DNA of 64,000 nt from Alopecurus myosuroides. Lineage: Eukaryota > Streptophyta > Magnoliopsida > Poales > Poaceae. The DNA is taken from positions 1 through 64,000 of the forward strand of contig JAPCYS010001957.1 of the NCBI GenBank assembly GCA_028641055.1, read 5' to 3'. This document shows positions 20,118 through 32,100 of the stretch, one piece after another. The translations under genes were made by a program, and so were the position numbers. How positions within the stretch are numbered: the first letter of the stretch is position 1; each line of letters opens with the position of its first letter. The notes below the pieces were generated by a model that saw only the letters and a list, made by a program, of their open reading frames with translations, was not told the DNA's origin and did no database searches.

Positions 20118-22651
20118 TCAGAAGTCTATGATGGGCTCGCCGACGGTGAGGTTCCGCTCCACCGTCCAGGGAAGGTTGAAGAGCTTGGCCGTGATGAACT
20201 TGAAGATCTTGTTCACGTTGATGTTGTGCGTCGCGCTCGAGAAGAAGAGGGTCGCCTTCATCGCTCTTGCGTATGCTCTGGCCTGCCAACAAACCAACAG
20301 AATCAGCGTGTTAGATCTCCACCAAAGTCTCCATTCCAAGGGGTCCGCAGTAGGTACAGACATGCCCAAAGAAATGCAGATTCGTACTAACTTTTATGGA
20401 TGAAGCTCCTATATATTGCCGTAGATATAAACCATGATGATGGAACGTTTGTTCTTTTCTTTAATTTTCAGTTGATAGTATGATGGAACCTCTATTCTGT
20501 ATTGGATGCAACTAGCTTTTCTGTCTTTAGCATGTCGAGTAAGAAGTGGCCATCAATCTACAGACCTGAGGCCCACACTGGAGAAAGACCGGCATAATTT
20601 GCTTTTCTAAAACTGAAAGAACAAAATAGTTTCGGCCTGTGGCTGGTGTGACAAGAAATGAAAAATATATATCTTCTCCATTTTTATCTGCCGTCAGAGC
20701 ACTCATTCTCTTCTTGCAGATGTCCTGTTAGTTGTTCTTGTCACATATTCATCACCCAAGACCTGTTCTACCGGTCCTACCTCGCGATTACTCTGACGAA
20801 CAAGGCCCACTGGCTTGAATGTGCAGTAGTAATAGGCATTCATGTATGGTACTACTACCCTGTCTCAGATTAGATCAGTCTTAATTAGTCCCCTGTACAG
20901 GATTCAGGTTTTGATATATGGGCTCTACGGTCGCTCTCAGCCTGTCACACCAGTACTCCACGCATCAGATACCTGTGGCTCTCATAAAATTAGAAATCTT
21001 GACTGCTCAAAGCTAAAATCTAGCACTAGCAATGGGTGACCATAGAAAGACTCGCCCAAGGTTAAGGTTAAAACTTCTGGTCATGGTGGTTTCAGATGGA
21101 ACACGCATTGGTAGTGCAACCACAACCGCCTGCCGTCAGAACCAAGGCATGGCCTCATCTTTCTATGCTAACTACATTGGAGATGCTGAAGGCCCCGTCA
21201 CCCAAGACATAAAGACAGAAAGGTGGACAATATTTATTTTGATCACAAGAAACTGTTATAGTAAAATGTACTAGGAGTACCTCCTTAACAATGGTCCATT
21301 GCATCTCAAGGGGAAGCTGAGCGAAGTCATCAAACTTCGTTCCGATTAGGATTGGAATAGCCGTCTGCCAGAAATAAATAAAAAGGTATGTTCAGCACGG
21401 TGTCAAGAACCATGAACAGCCAGTACGATCCAGTTATAATAGCATTGGAGACAGCTAAACAATGAAATCCAAAGAAGTGAAGGCAAAATACACCAACCTT
21501 ATTCCATTTCCTCGCCCTCTCGTACCAGTCTATAATGCTGCAGCAGTGAAATCAAAAGCAGCGATAAGCACCTAGCGACGAAAAACTCCAATGAACTCAG
21601 AATTAGTTGTGTGAGCTCTGCGATGCTGTGAAACTGAAGTGGATACTAACTTGGTGAGCGTGCACCGGCTGGTGAGATCGAACATGAACAAGATCGCGAC
21701 GGCGTCCTTGCACGCGATCGGGACGTGGTCGACGGACTGGCTGTCGCCTGCATCATCACCAGAAAATAAACACAAAACATTTCAGGATTCCGTACTCGAA
21801 CCAACGCAATCACAATTTGGTGCCCGCATCTGCACACACAGTACCTGCCACGTCCCAGATGTTGAAGGCGAGCCTGGCGCCCCGAACCGCCAGCGTCTTG
21901 TCCATCAGATTCAGGCCCGTCATCTGCAAGCCGTTCTGTTCCTCCTCGTCTCCAACATACTTAACCTGCAGAGACCAATGGCCATGGCAAGAACGATGAG
22001 TTAGCTGAATCGACAGGCCCTGGAATCGAATGTACAGGGTTGAATGGGTGAATTGGTGATGCATTGTGCCAGGTCCGCACTTTGTTGGTCAAAATAGGAA
22101 GGTGTGAAAGAAATTGCGCGAGCATCACTAGCAGCATTCTATGGGAATGAAATGTCTCTGTAGCCAGGTGCGTTGTACCAGCGGCATAGGAATTAGTTGG
22201 GCTCCAATAAGAAAAGAACGGGCATGAAGGAAGAAGCCAGGAAGGAGAAGAGCAGCGACAAGTTGATTACCATGAAGCTAGTCTTGCCGATCTGGCAATC
22301 CCCGAGCAGGCTGACTTTGAGTCCGACCACGTCCTCTACGTCCGCCGCGTCGGCGTCGGGCGCCTCGCAGCTGTGGTCGTCCATGGCGACGGGGGACAGC
22401 ACGTCCCCGGCGTGCGGCGGGCCGAGCCGGCGGTACCGCCCGCCACCGCCGCCGCCTCCGCCGCAGGAGGAGCAGGCGAGCAGCTGGTCCCAGACGAGGC
22501 GCACGACCCTTGTTGCGACGGCGAGGCGGAGCAGGCGCGCCCACCGGAGGTCGAGCCGCAGCGCGGCCGGCCTGCGGCGGCGGCCCCGTCCCCGCGGGCC
22601 GTCGCATAGCTGCGTCACGGCCACGTTCATGGAAGCCGTCGTCGTGGTCAT
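20118..22651 (-). CDS. SGP1: SGP1/Spg1/Tem1-type small GTPase, 6 exons
   Basis: This is a Ras-superfamily GTP-binding switch protein, homologous to fission-yeast Spg1, budding-yeast Tem1 and plant SGP1, which act in septation or mitotic-exit signalling; the plant role is less settled. Exons in transcript order: 22651-22271, 21965-21845, 21747-21651, 21537-21498, 21364-21281, 20282-20118. They total 888 nt, 295 aa, all with GT-AG introns and intact frame. Seen in sequence: P-loop GDCQIGKT (~117-124), WDVAG (~164-168, the DxxG switch II), GTKFD (~221-225) in place of canonical NKxD, and SSA (~256-258). The tail VERNLTVGEPIIDF is highly typical of the plant family. There is no C-terminal Cys prenylation box. 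The N-terminal ~105 residues are Arg-rich and carry an eight-Gly run. An in-frame open extension beyond 22651 exists but lacks family similarity, so ATG 22651 (MTTTTASMNV) is preferred. Confidence 0.93.
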
Positions 22652-23489
22652 GGCGCCGCGGCGCCCATGCGCGCTAAGGCCGGCAGGCGTAGCCGGAGGT
22701 CGGAAGAGGAGGAAAGGAAGCAGGCCAGAGCACGACGGTATTAAAACTTGAGAATCGGAGGCTAAACAAAGGGGTCGCCCTATAAAAAGGCTTGTTGGAC
22801 GCGCGACGCTTTTGGTGTGTCGTCCGTCCCTGCTGGCTGCTGCCTCCTCGAACTTGCTCACAGCAGAGGCGCCATGGATTAATGGCACGCACGCACGCTT
22901 CGGTGGCTGTGGCTTTCGTCTAATCCTGCATGGGTCGATGGGAGTAGTGGGAAAGAAGATGGACAAACGGGGGGTCGGCGTTGTTTAGTACACGCACTCC
23001 TTGGAGTCGGAGGGGTGCGGTGAGGACGACGACGTGTCGTGGTGGATGTCATGTCGATGGGCGATGGCGGTAACGACCGGAGGGTGCGAGCGGGAGGAGA
23101 GGTGGTGGTTGACCCGTTAGCGCCACGGTCACAACGAGACACAGCACTAGTGCTCTCACTCTCAAATCTGGATGACCATTCACGATTTCAGCGTGCGTGC
23201 TCTAACCTCCCTCGCCTGCACACACAAAAATATAAAACATCGAGAAGCTGTTGCAGCTCTCCGCTGCGAGTAGACCTGTTCAAACCCTGGGCCGGGTCGG
23301 GCTTGCCATTTGCCAAAGCCCTAACTAAATGCCAGGTCTCATCTATACACTAAAACATACCAAGTGTGTAAGTTTGATTTTCTGCGATTGTTTCATCAGA
23401 TGTGTGAACACAAGTTAAGATGAAGCTAGAGTCGACAAAGTTCAAGGACTTTGATGTCGCTTCATGTAATATCATATCCATTTCTTGTT
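22652..23489. other. Upstream region of the GTPase gene
   Basis: No gene was recognised. The first 400 bases are GC-rich and would include the minus-strand promoter. No convincing TATA box reads on the minus strand. Long frames across 22674-23353 appear compositional. Confidence 0.4.
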
Positions 23490-23912
23490 TCATTTTTGTA
23501 AGATGTGATGTAATTTATTTCAGGTTTATTTAGTTGGACTTTTAAAAATAATAACCTTACGGTTATTAGGGGATATAATCCTCGCTCCCGTAATCCCACG
23601 TAATCCCACGTTTATAGGAACCGTCGCGACGGTTGCTTCCTGAAGCGTCGCCTCCTTATGTCGGTTTGTACAGCGACATTTCCCTTGTATATAAGTGTCA
23701 ATCTTCTATCAATAAAGACAAGAGTTCTATTTATTTGTTCATTCTCTCTGCTCTCTCTCGATCGAAATTCAAGAGTCTCAAGGGTTTAGTTTTCCACTTT
23801 TGCCCCATTATGCTCATTCGAGCCTCGAAAAGGTTCCAAATGGCTTTTCCCACTACGGTCATTTTTGTAAGATGTGATACGGTTTATTTTACGTTTATTT
23901 AGTTTACCGCTA
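23490..23912 (+). repeat. LTR-like segment bracketed by diverged direct repeats
   Basis: TCATTTTTGTAAGATGTGAT followed by a GTTTATTTAG-type tail occurs near 23490 and again near 23859. Between them are a TATA-like TGTATATAAG (about 23689) and CAATAAAG, the order expected of an LTR promoter and polyadenylation site. This could be a small LTR retroelement relic or a solo LTR. Boundaries are uncertain and there is no coding sequence. Confidence 0.35.
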
Positions 23913-25250
23913 AAGTGAAATCGTTTACTGCTAAATTAACTCTCGGCTTGGCCTAGACTACATACCTTACAGCTAGTAGGCGTGAAGGCCCATGCCATAT
24001 TTCTCAAGACGGTTGAAAGTTCGCTTGCTGGCGACATGGATTAAGGCCATTGATGCGCTTGTGAAGGACATGACTATCGTGAAGAAAAGAACTAATACTA
24101 AGAGACTGATATGGTGGATACTTTTTACATCACCATACCAATGTCACCTCCAACTACACCAATTGGAACAATAACAAGAGCACGAACAAAGACCATATAC
24201 CATGACGTGAATCTATTTATAAACACGTTCTAATCTATACATATAAGAATGACTTGCTACCTAACGTAAGGACTATACGATTGCTCATGTATGAAAGTAA
24301 TTATCATGAAGACAAAGGGGAGTAGCGATGATTCAAGAAGGGGGGAGACAAGAGAAGATGGGGAAAATGGCGCTCTAGGAGCACCTGGAGAAGACTCTGA
24401 GCCAGACCCGAAAGGAGCTAGAAAAAGAACATAAGCCTAGACACTCTAGAGACAACCCGTGAGGAGACATAAACTACCCCGGAGGCTCTGGCCTCGACAT
24501 TTTTGAGTGTGGTTTCCTAATCTCTAGGAGCCCACGATTTAGAACAAAATAGAATTTCTCCCTTTCCATAGTGGAATCCAAGACACTCCATGATGAAGTT
24601 CAAAACCTCATTATAGTCTATCTTTCCCTTTAGGATTCAGTTGGATCAGTGGACCGGCCTAGGAGGTTTTTGGTTCAATTAGAGTGAGTCGATTGAGTTG
24701 TAGAAACCCAAACGCGTGTATGCTTGGTGCTTTTACTTGTGTGCTTGAATCCATGCTACTTGTTATTTAACCGAATTTGCTTTGTATTTTCTAGAAACAT
24801 GCACGTAGTCACCCCTATGAACACATGCACGCAATTCTACCCCTAAGAAGACCTCTAAGATACTGAACCGACAGATCATGAGGTTGATGAATGAACGAAA
24901 TAATCTCTATGCATGTTATTATTACATCGCATGTTCATTATTGATGTTTATATATTTATGTTATAACTGTTGTGATACTTGAATTCAAACTCAAAGGAAA
25001 ACCCACATGCATGTGTAGAGATATAAACAACCAAGAGTTTCTAGTCCAGCCTCTAGGACTAGCTCATGTGGTGTCTAATGATAAAGTTTTCATGATCATA
25101 GGCAGTTTTATTGTAACATGGTTGCCAATAACAGTGAGAGTCAATTATTGGTAGAATAATGGTACTAAAACGATCCAACTATATAATTTTCTATGAGATA
25201 TATTAATCACTACTCGATAGAAATATTGTGTTGACGTTATCATATGCATA
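23913..25250. other. Intergenic, nothing recognised
   Basis: This is mixed AT-rich sequence with short frames only. No domain, terminal repeat or target duplication was identified; it is probably old repeat-derived DNA. Confidence 0.4.
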
Positions 25251-26230
25251 CTCCTTTGACCGTGAGAATATCAGGTAACCACATACTTGATAGGCATGCT
25301 TTGATTATCATCAAATGTCATACCGTAATTGGATGATCATAATGGTGATTCGCATGTATGTTAGATAGTATGTCCAGAAACATAAATAGTTCAAGATTGG
25401 GATTTTCTCCTCATGATGATGGAGAGATACACTCCCGGACCTCTCGGTATTACAATGGTACCCTATCGCTTGGACATACACAACCTGATAATGATCATGA
25501 GGACATCGAAATATAGAACAAGAAAAAGAGAGTGATATAAGTATGAGGCTAATAAGGCGTAGTGATTCAAGAGTTTGATCACGAGGATACCGACATCTCA
25601 CCTCGGGATATCACTAGCATCGTGAAGCAAAGGATTTAACATAATGAGTAACGAAGGTTCACTCGATATTGCATCGGAGCCATCATGGGTGTCCATGGAC
25701 TTGTTGCTAGTTTTGAACGGAAGGTGTTTTGATCATGTCTATGCATTAGCGAACCTACTGGTTCACACGCTTAGGGTCATCCAATATGTTCTGAGGTAAT
25801 TATGATATGAGAAAGTAAGAGGTACATCAGAAACATTTTGATGAGATAAATAAGTTCAGAGAGTACCAGAAGTTTTACGGAAATTTATTAAGTGCAGAGA
25901 TGATGTCACAGGGTCATCAAGATTGTCTTGGGGATTTTATATAGGTAACATGCGATATTTTGGGGTTTGTCGGACAAACACCTGAGGAGTGAGAAGTAGA
26001 CGGGATGGGTCATAGGGTTGTCGTAAGGCCATATGCCACATGGGGGAAGATGTGTGGGCCTCCTAGGCCCATCTAGGGCTTCGGATAAGCCCCTTTTGGG
26101 CCCCCACCTACGTTGGGGGGCAAGGCGGCCTAAGGGGGGCAATCCGAGTTGGTCTAGGGAAAGGAGGGCGTCGATCCCCCTCCTGCCTTTCTGGTGCAAC
26201 GGTGGCCAAGGAGAGGGGCATCCTATAATA
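25251..26230 (+). mobile_element. Degenerate LTR-retrotransposon-like sequence
   Basis: The texture (an adjacent purine-rich upstream stretch, GGTTCACACGCTTAGGG near 25760, then a GC-rich GGCCTCCTAGGCCC block near 26058) resembles the LTRs of Triticeae Copia-type elements. No TG...CA ends or TSD were defined and no protein remains. The call rests on general resemblance. Confidence 0.3.
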
Positions 26231-28479
26231 TCCCGTAGTTATAGGATACGCGAGGGTAGATACAGAATTATGCATTCTTGCATTCATGCATTTTTGCAAA
26301 ATCAGGGAAAATTTTGCGCTTTTGTGAAAGAAAGAGTTATGAGGACAAGTTGAGTTGGAACCGATGATCTGGAAACAAGTCATCGACATCTGGCAATAAC
26401 ACTTGAGTTACCCTCGAATCATATATTTTGGGATCAGGGTTTTCGACAAAACCATTTGGCGGGAATTGGAAGGAGAACAAGTCTCCGAAAAAAAATGAAT
26501 CATTCCTGATGAATGAGTTAAGTCTCATACATCTATTCTTATCTCATTTTCTGAACACTGGAATTGAAATTAACCAAGTACATTTGAATTGAATTATTTG
26601 AGATTCAAATAAGTTAAGTAGACATTTGAATTATTGAATTGATCAACTTAAATAGATGACTAGTAAATTTTATACAACGGAAGATCATTGTCGATCATTT
26701 CACATACTACAATATAGAAACATATTCAAATAACAGATTCACATCCAAATATTTCAAACAGAATTCAAATTCATAAAAGTAATTCACTAAAGCATTCCAG
26801 TATTCAAACCAAGATCATTTCAGAAGTAAAGTGAAATCTTTATTACTAAGAACACAAGTACAAGGGTTTACACTTGAATTAGAAGTTTGAATCAAACCAT
26901 TACAAAACAAGAACCTATTCTAGCCTATTCTAAACATATACAAAGATAACCTAAGCTAAAACCCTAGAAGACTACATCTTCTAATCTTCATTTTAATGGA
27001 ATGTTGAACTTGCAAAACAGAAAATACAAGAAAAGGATTTAGATTATGTTAAAATGTTTTCCCTCACCAATGGTGGAGCAATTTTGATGTTTTGGATGCA
27101 ATGGAGCCCTGACTAAGATGAATTCTTAGCTATATACTCAAATCGGTGAGAAGGCAAATGATATATGAAGCAAAAAGGACAATTCCTCAATAATTGATCA
27201 AGAAAGCAATCCAGCAAGCTCAACTCCAGTGAACATGAGCATAGCAACTAGGGACAACAAGCCAACAAGCACCAGTGTGCAATTCCAGCACATAAACCGC
27301 AGGGACAGTTGTGGATTCCAACCACAAGCTCAAATGAGGTCAAAATTTGAAACTTGAGCATAATTCATAAGTAAAGCCAACCATGATATTTATACTCCAT
27401 TGCATCCATATAAGGGAAAAGACAATAACATATATGTACACTGCATTGCATCAAATATTCTTATTTCTTCTAGTTTTCAAAATAGTTTTTAATACAAATT
27501 TTAATGGTATTACCACATGGTAAAATTTTGAGTGATTATTATTTCAATAAAGAATTTGGAGATGACCAAATTATTAGTTGAAATAATATTTTTGAAAATG
27601 GAATAAATCCTTAGACTTGAGGATTTGAGTTTTCAAAAATTCAAAAGTAAGTTCTTGAAAGATTACTTTCAGAAATATTCTTAAAGGAAAATATTTGGAA
27701 AATTCTTGAATTCAAAAATCAAGGTGATTATTTTCTTAAGAAAAATAATATGATCCAATATTTCCCTAAACTCAAAAATAAAAATGATCGTTCGATTCAA
27801 ACCCATATTTTCCCAAAGATGGGAAATTATGTCAACTTTTGAATAAAATTTCAAAAAATACCCAAATAAATCCAAATTATTACCAAACCCTAAAAATCTT
27901 GAAACCAGGGTTTTTCAAATCATCAAAATCATTTCATGATATGCATAATAGCATGAAATTTTGATATTTTAGCATTGTATTATGTAGACAATGATGCTTT
28001 CTACAGAACACGAGGATCACGATTCACCGAGAACTTTAGACTGCACTACTTATCAGTCTCAAGTCAAGTTCACGCTTGCATGACTATTTGAAGTATCTTT
28101 ATCCAAGTATTTGTAATTTATATCTTTTTTAGTACTTGCATTCAAATAACTATGGATGAGCAAGTCAGAGGTACTTTTCACGTTCGCATATCCTCAACAG
28201 ATTGGCCCCGTTGGGTCCGGCGCATTCCGGCCAACAACGAGTAAACGCATATAATTTACCACCTAGACGTTGGGTGGGGGTCAGGATCTCGGGAATGGTG
28301 GCGTGCTATTGGTTGTCGTACCGGCTATGTCACACTGTGAGGATGTGCGGAGAGCGGGGAAGTACTCGGCATGACTTGGTGGCTCTGACCAGGCTAAGAC
28401 ACACATAGTGTGCAGAGAGAGCAAAAAGGCTGAGATTGTTGGCATACCTCTAAAGAGGGAAAACAACAAATTGTGGCAG
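26231..28479. other. AT-rich intergenic sequence, no gene
   Basis: About 2.2 kb of very AT-rich sequence has repeated words such as GAATTCAAAT and TTCAAAAAT (26560-27950), followed by a short GC-richer part at 28195-28440. No frame over 90 codons shows any recognisable domain. It is probably transposon-derived. Confidence 0.4.
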
Positions 28480-29768
28480 TGATACGTCATAAACGTATCC
28501 TTAATTTCTGATGTTCCATGTTTTTTTTTGTTTTCCACATGTTTTCAATACACTTTATGTCATTTTTATCGATTTTCCGGACTAACCTATTGACAAGATG
28601 CCACAGAGCCAGTTCCCTGTTTTTAGTTTCAAAAAACCATAAATCCATGTATATTTAGGGTTTACATCTCTATCGCCTATTTATACCCCCCGAGACGTAA
28701 ACCCTAAATATATTCCACTTTGTCCTGAAAAACACCCGAGGCCGCCGTCATCGTCATCCCGAGATCGGGAGGGTTCTGTAGCTCTCCCCGGCACCCTGCC
28801 GGGAGGGGAATCCATCACCGGAGGGGTCTACACTACCATGCCCTCCTCCGAAGTGATGAGTGAGTAGTTCATCCCTAGACTACGGGTCCATAGCAGTAGC
28901 TAGGTGGTTGTTCTCTCCACTTTGTACCTCATGTCTAGATCTTGTGAGCTTCCTAACATGATCAAGATCATCTTTATGTAATGCTACATGTTATGTTTGC
29001 TGGGATCTGATGAATGTTGAATGATATGTCTTCTGGTTATCAATCTATCATGTTATCTTGATGCATATGTTATTTATGATCTTGCATGCTCTCCGTTATT
29101 AGTAGATGCTCTAGCCAAGTAGATGCTAGTAACTCCAAGAGGGAGTATTTATGCTCGATAGTGGGTTCATGCCTCATTTGCATTTGTGCTCGAGTGACAG
29201 AAACGTGACGGATGGAGGATGTGTTGTTGCCATTAGGGAGAAAACAACGGTGTTTACATTGTTTACATTACTAACTTTGCTTACGGCGATAATCTGTTGC
29301 TTGCAACTTAATACCCAACGTTTGTTCGGATGATATTCGGAGGGTGGACTATTAGACAAAGATGCAGTTGGATGACGGTCTATGTAATTTGTTGTAATGC
29401 CCGCATGAATCGCATAGTAATCTTTATGTCTTGCATATGCACTATGGTGCAGTCTTCATTTCTGTCAATTGCCGAGCTGTAATTTTTTCACCACACATGT
29501 TATTTATCTTTCACGGAGAGACACACTAGTGAAATGTGGACCCCGGTCCTTTTTTTTTCCTCATATTGATAAAACACCTACTGCTTTCATACTGTTTTCC
29601 AACTATTTACCATACGTTTAAGCTCTTTGTGTTCAGCAAAACCGGTGAGATTGACAGCATCACTGCTTCATTAGGGCAAAGTGATTTGATTGTGTTGTGT
29701 AGGTTCCACGTTGCTTCTGAATCGGTAGAGCGGCCTCCCATCTCAGCTGCTTCAACCTTCTGAAGTTA
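28480..29768 (+). repeat. Truncated LTR of a Gypsy-type element
   Basis: It starts TGATACGTCATAAACGTATCC and is closely similar along its length to the LTR at 48440-49761. Shared marks include GGCCGCCGTCATCGTCATCC, CTCCAAGAGGGAGTATTTATG and CAAAGTGATTTGATTGTGTTG. It keeps a promoter-like CGCCTATTTATACCC near 28676 that the copy at 48440 lacks. It breaks off near 29768 without a primer-binding site or partner LTR. Confidence 0.75.
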
Positions 29769-30639
29769 CTCCTTCCTCCTACTGGTCGATTAAACCTTGG
29801 TTACTTACTAGTTTTTCTGAAGTTACTCCTTCCTCCTACATGTCCCAGAAGAGGGCTACGTTCACGGTCGGAAAGGAATCCCATGAGATTCTGACGCCCG
29901 ACGGGGCTGACGAAACTAGTTTTTCAGAAGTAAAACTTGACATTTGAAGAAATGTTTTACAAAACTTGCATTATATCAAAGACCAACAGTCTTTGGTGGT
30001 AGCTAGAGAATCATACACTATATAACTATTAATTTCGACTTTGAAGACATACCGGGGGATCACGGCGGAGTTTACCATGATGATGAAATCTACTACGAGG
30101 AGCCAGAACTGTCAAGTGTCGTTGAAGGAGTCGACTACCTAATAGCCTATGGAGCTGAAGACCCATAGGAGGAGGATTAGACCCTAGCCAGATATAGAAC
30201 TGAGTTGAGCAATGCTAGACTAGTACTACATAGGTTGCTGAGCTCTAATGATTCTAAGTTTACTTTTATCTTTGTGCACTAGGTTGATACACGACAACAC
30301 CGCACAACTCGAACTTCCTCCCTTAGACAAGGATGACGTTGCACTCTTATTCACTTTTGGCTTGTAATATTAAGCAGTGTGTAATATTTGGACCGCTATA
30401 TTTCTGTTGCACTACTCTGAGGGGTGTAATATACTGATAAGTTCTTCTGTGGGTGTTATGTCAACGACTTGTGCACTACACATGAAGTGGTGTGCGGGGT
30501 CACCGCACAACCTAACCAAACCAACCTCCTTTCCATCCACCTATATAAAAGAGGAAAAAACCCTCCCATGGGTGCCTTCTTGACCTATCTCTCCTAGACC
30601 CCAAGCTCATGAGTTGAGAAGATTTTCCCTTTCTCTCTT
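29769..30639 (+). mobile_element. Retroelement relic, left part, interrupted at 30639
   Basis: Short direct repeats (TTCTGAAGTTACTCCTTCCT at 29759 and 29817; ACTAGTTTTTCTGAAGT-like at 29807 and 29918) suggest local rearrangement. From 30030 a short acidic coding remnant (GDHGGVYHDDEIYYEEPEL) is followed by an LTR-like end with TATATAAAAG near 30543. The sequence continues after the inserted retrotransposon at 37559-37770. The family is not identified. Confidence 0.4.
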
Positions 30640-32086
30640 TGATGACCCACAAGTATAGGGGATTGTAACAGTCTTTGAGGGAAGTAAAACCCAAATTTCT
30701 TGATTCGACACAATGGGAGCCAAAGAATATTTATAAGCCTTAACAGATGAGTTGTCAATTCAGCTGCACCTGGAAGTAGACTTGCTCGCAACAATTTATC
30801 AGTAGTAACAGTTTTATAGCAGTAGCAGTAGTAAAATAATAGCAGGAACAAAATAGAAATAGCGGTAGCAATTGTAGGAAACAACAGGATTATAGTACTG
30901 TAGGCATAGGGACTGATGAACATGCATTGCATGTATAAGATAGTTCATATAATAATCAAAACATGGGAAGTTGCAGATAAATAATAATAAAGCATCCAAG
31001 TACTAGGTAACCATAGGCATGTGTTCCATATTTAGTCGTACCTGCTCGCAATGAGAAACTTGCACAACATCTTCTGTCCTACCAGCCCGTTTGCAGCGGG
31101 GCCTCAAGGGAAACTACTGGTAATTAAGGTGCTCCTTTTAATAACGCACCGGAGCAAAGCATTAACACTGCGTGAACACATGTGATCCTCACATCACAGC
31201 CATACCCTCCGGTTATCCCAATTGTTGCCACTTTGCGGCCTCGGGTTACGGACAACGATATGTGTAAACAAGTTGCAGGTATGATAAAAAACATAATTAT
31301 CATCATGAATCAATAACATATTCAAATCTGAGATCATGGCACTCGGGCCCTAGTGACCAGCATTAAGCATAACAAGTTGCAACAACGATAGATAGCACTA
31401 ACAACGGATACTAGGCACCATGCCCTAACAATCTGACAATTATTACATGAACGGTCTCATCCAATCCCAACCATCCCTCTCATCCTACAACGGGGATTAC
31501 TCACACATGGATGGGGGAATCATGGACGGTTGATGGAGAAGTGGTGGAGATGACGATGGCGATGATCTCCTCCGAAACCCCGTCCCGGTAGGGTGCCAGA
31601 ATGGGAACTTATGATCCCCGAATTGGGTTTCGAGGTGGCGACGGCGCTCTTGTGTGTTTCCCTAGAATATGACCAACCCCCCCTCGGTTTTTAGGCCAGG
31701 AGGGTTAAATAGTCGCAAGGGGAACCCGAGGGGGCGCCCGAGGCGGCCACACCATGTGGTGGCATGGCCTAGGGGGGGCGAACCGCCAGGTGGTGTGGGC
31801 CCCTCATGGCCCCTCTCCGTATCGTCTTCTGGCTCCGGGGGTCTTCGGGTAAAATAGGATTTGTATCGTCTTTTGGCTCCGGGGGTCTTCGGGTAAAATA
31901 GGATAGGAACATTGGGATCTTTTTCGGGCATTTTCCCAAAAGTAGATTTTCTGCACATAAACGAGACACCAGGGTAATTCTGCTGAAAACAACGTTAGTC
32001 TGTGTTAGTTGTATTCAAAACTCACAAGTTTAGAGGAAAACAACAACAAAAGTGTTCGGAAAAGTAGATACGTTTTGGACGTATCA
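30640..32086 (-). repeat. 3' LTR of the CTCTT element
   Basis: The TGATAC terminus is at 32086 and TCATCA at 30640. It resembles the 5' LTR at roughly 90% by eye. It carries an extra 44-base tandem copy (GTATCGTCTT at 31819 and again at 31863) that explains most of its greater length. Confidence 0.9.
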
Positions 32087-32100
32087 ACTCCCACCAAGCT
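32087..32100 (-). other. Polypurine tract of the CTCTT element
   Basis: The minus strand reads AGCTTGGTGGGAGT directly before the LTR start TGATAC. This is the expected plus-strand priming site of an LTR retrotransposon. Confidence 0.8.

Noticed and set aside
19653..20403. Plus-strand frames of 245 and 153 codons
   Set aside because: They run antisense through the last GTPase exon and its 3' UTR and have no independent coding features.
22197..22751. 184-codon plus-strand frame opposite GTPase exon 1
   Set aside because: It is a shadow of the GC-rich coding exon on the other strand.
22193..22966. 257-codon minus-strand frame extending beyond both ends of GTPase exon 1
   Set aside because: It reads through the exon 1 donor into the intron, and upstream of 22651 it has no family similarity. 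Only 22271-22651 is accepted as coding.
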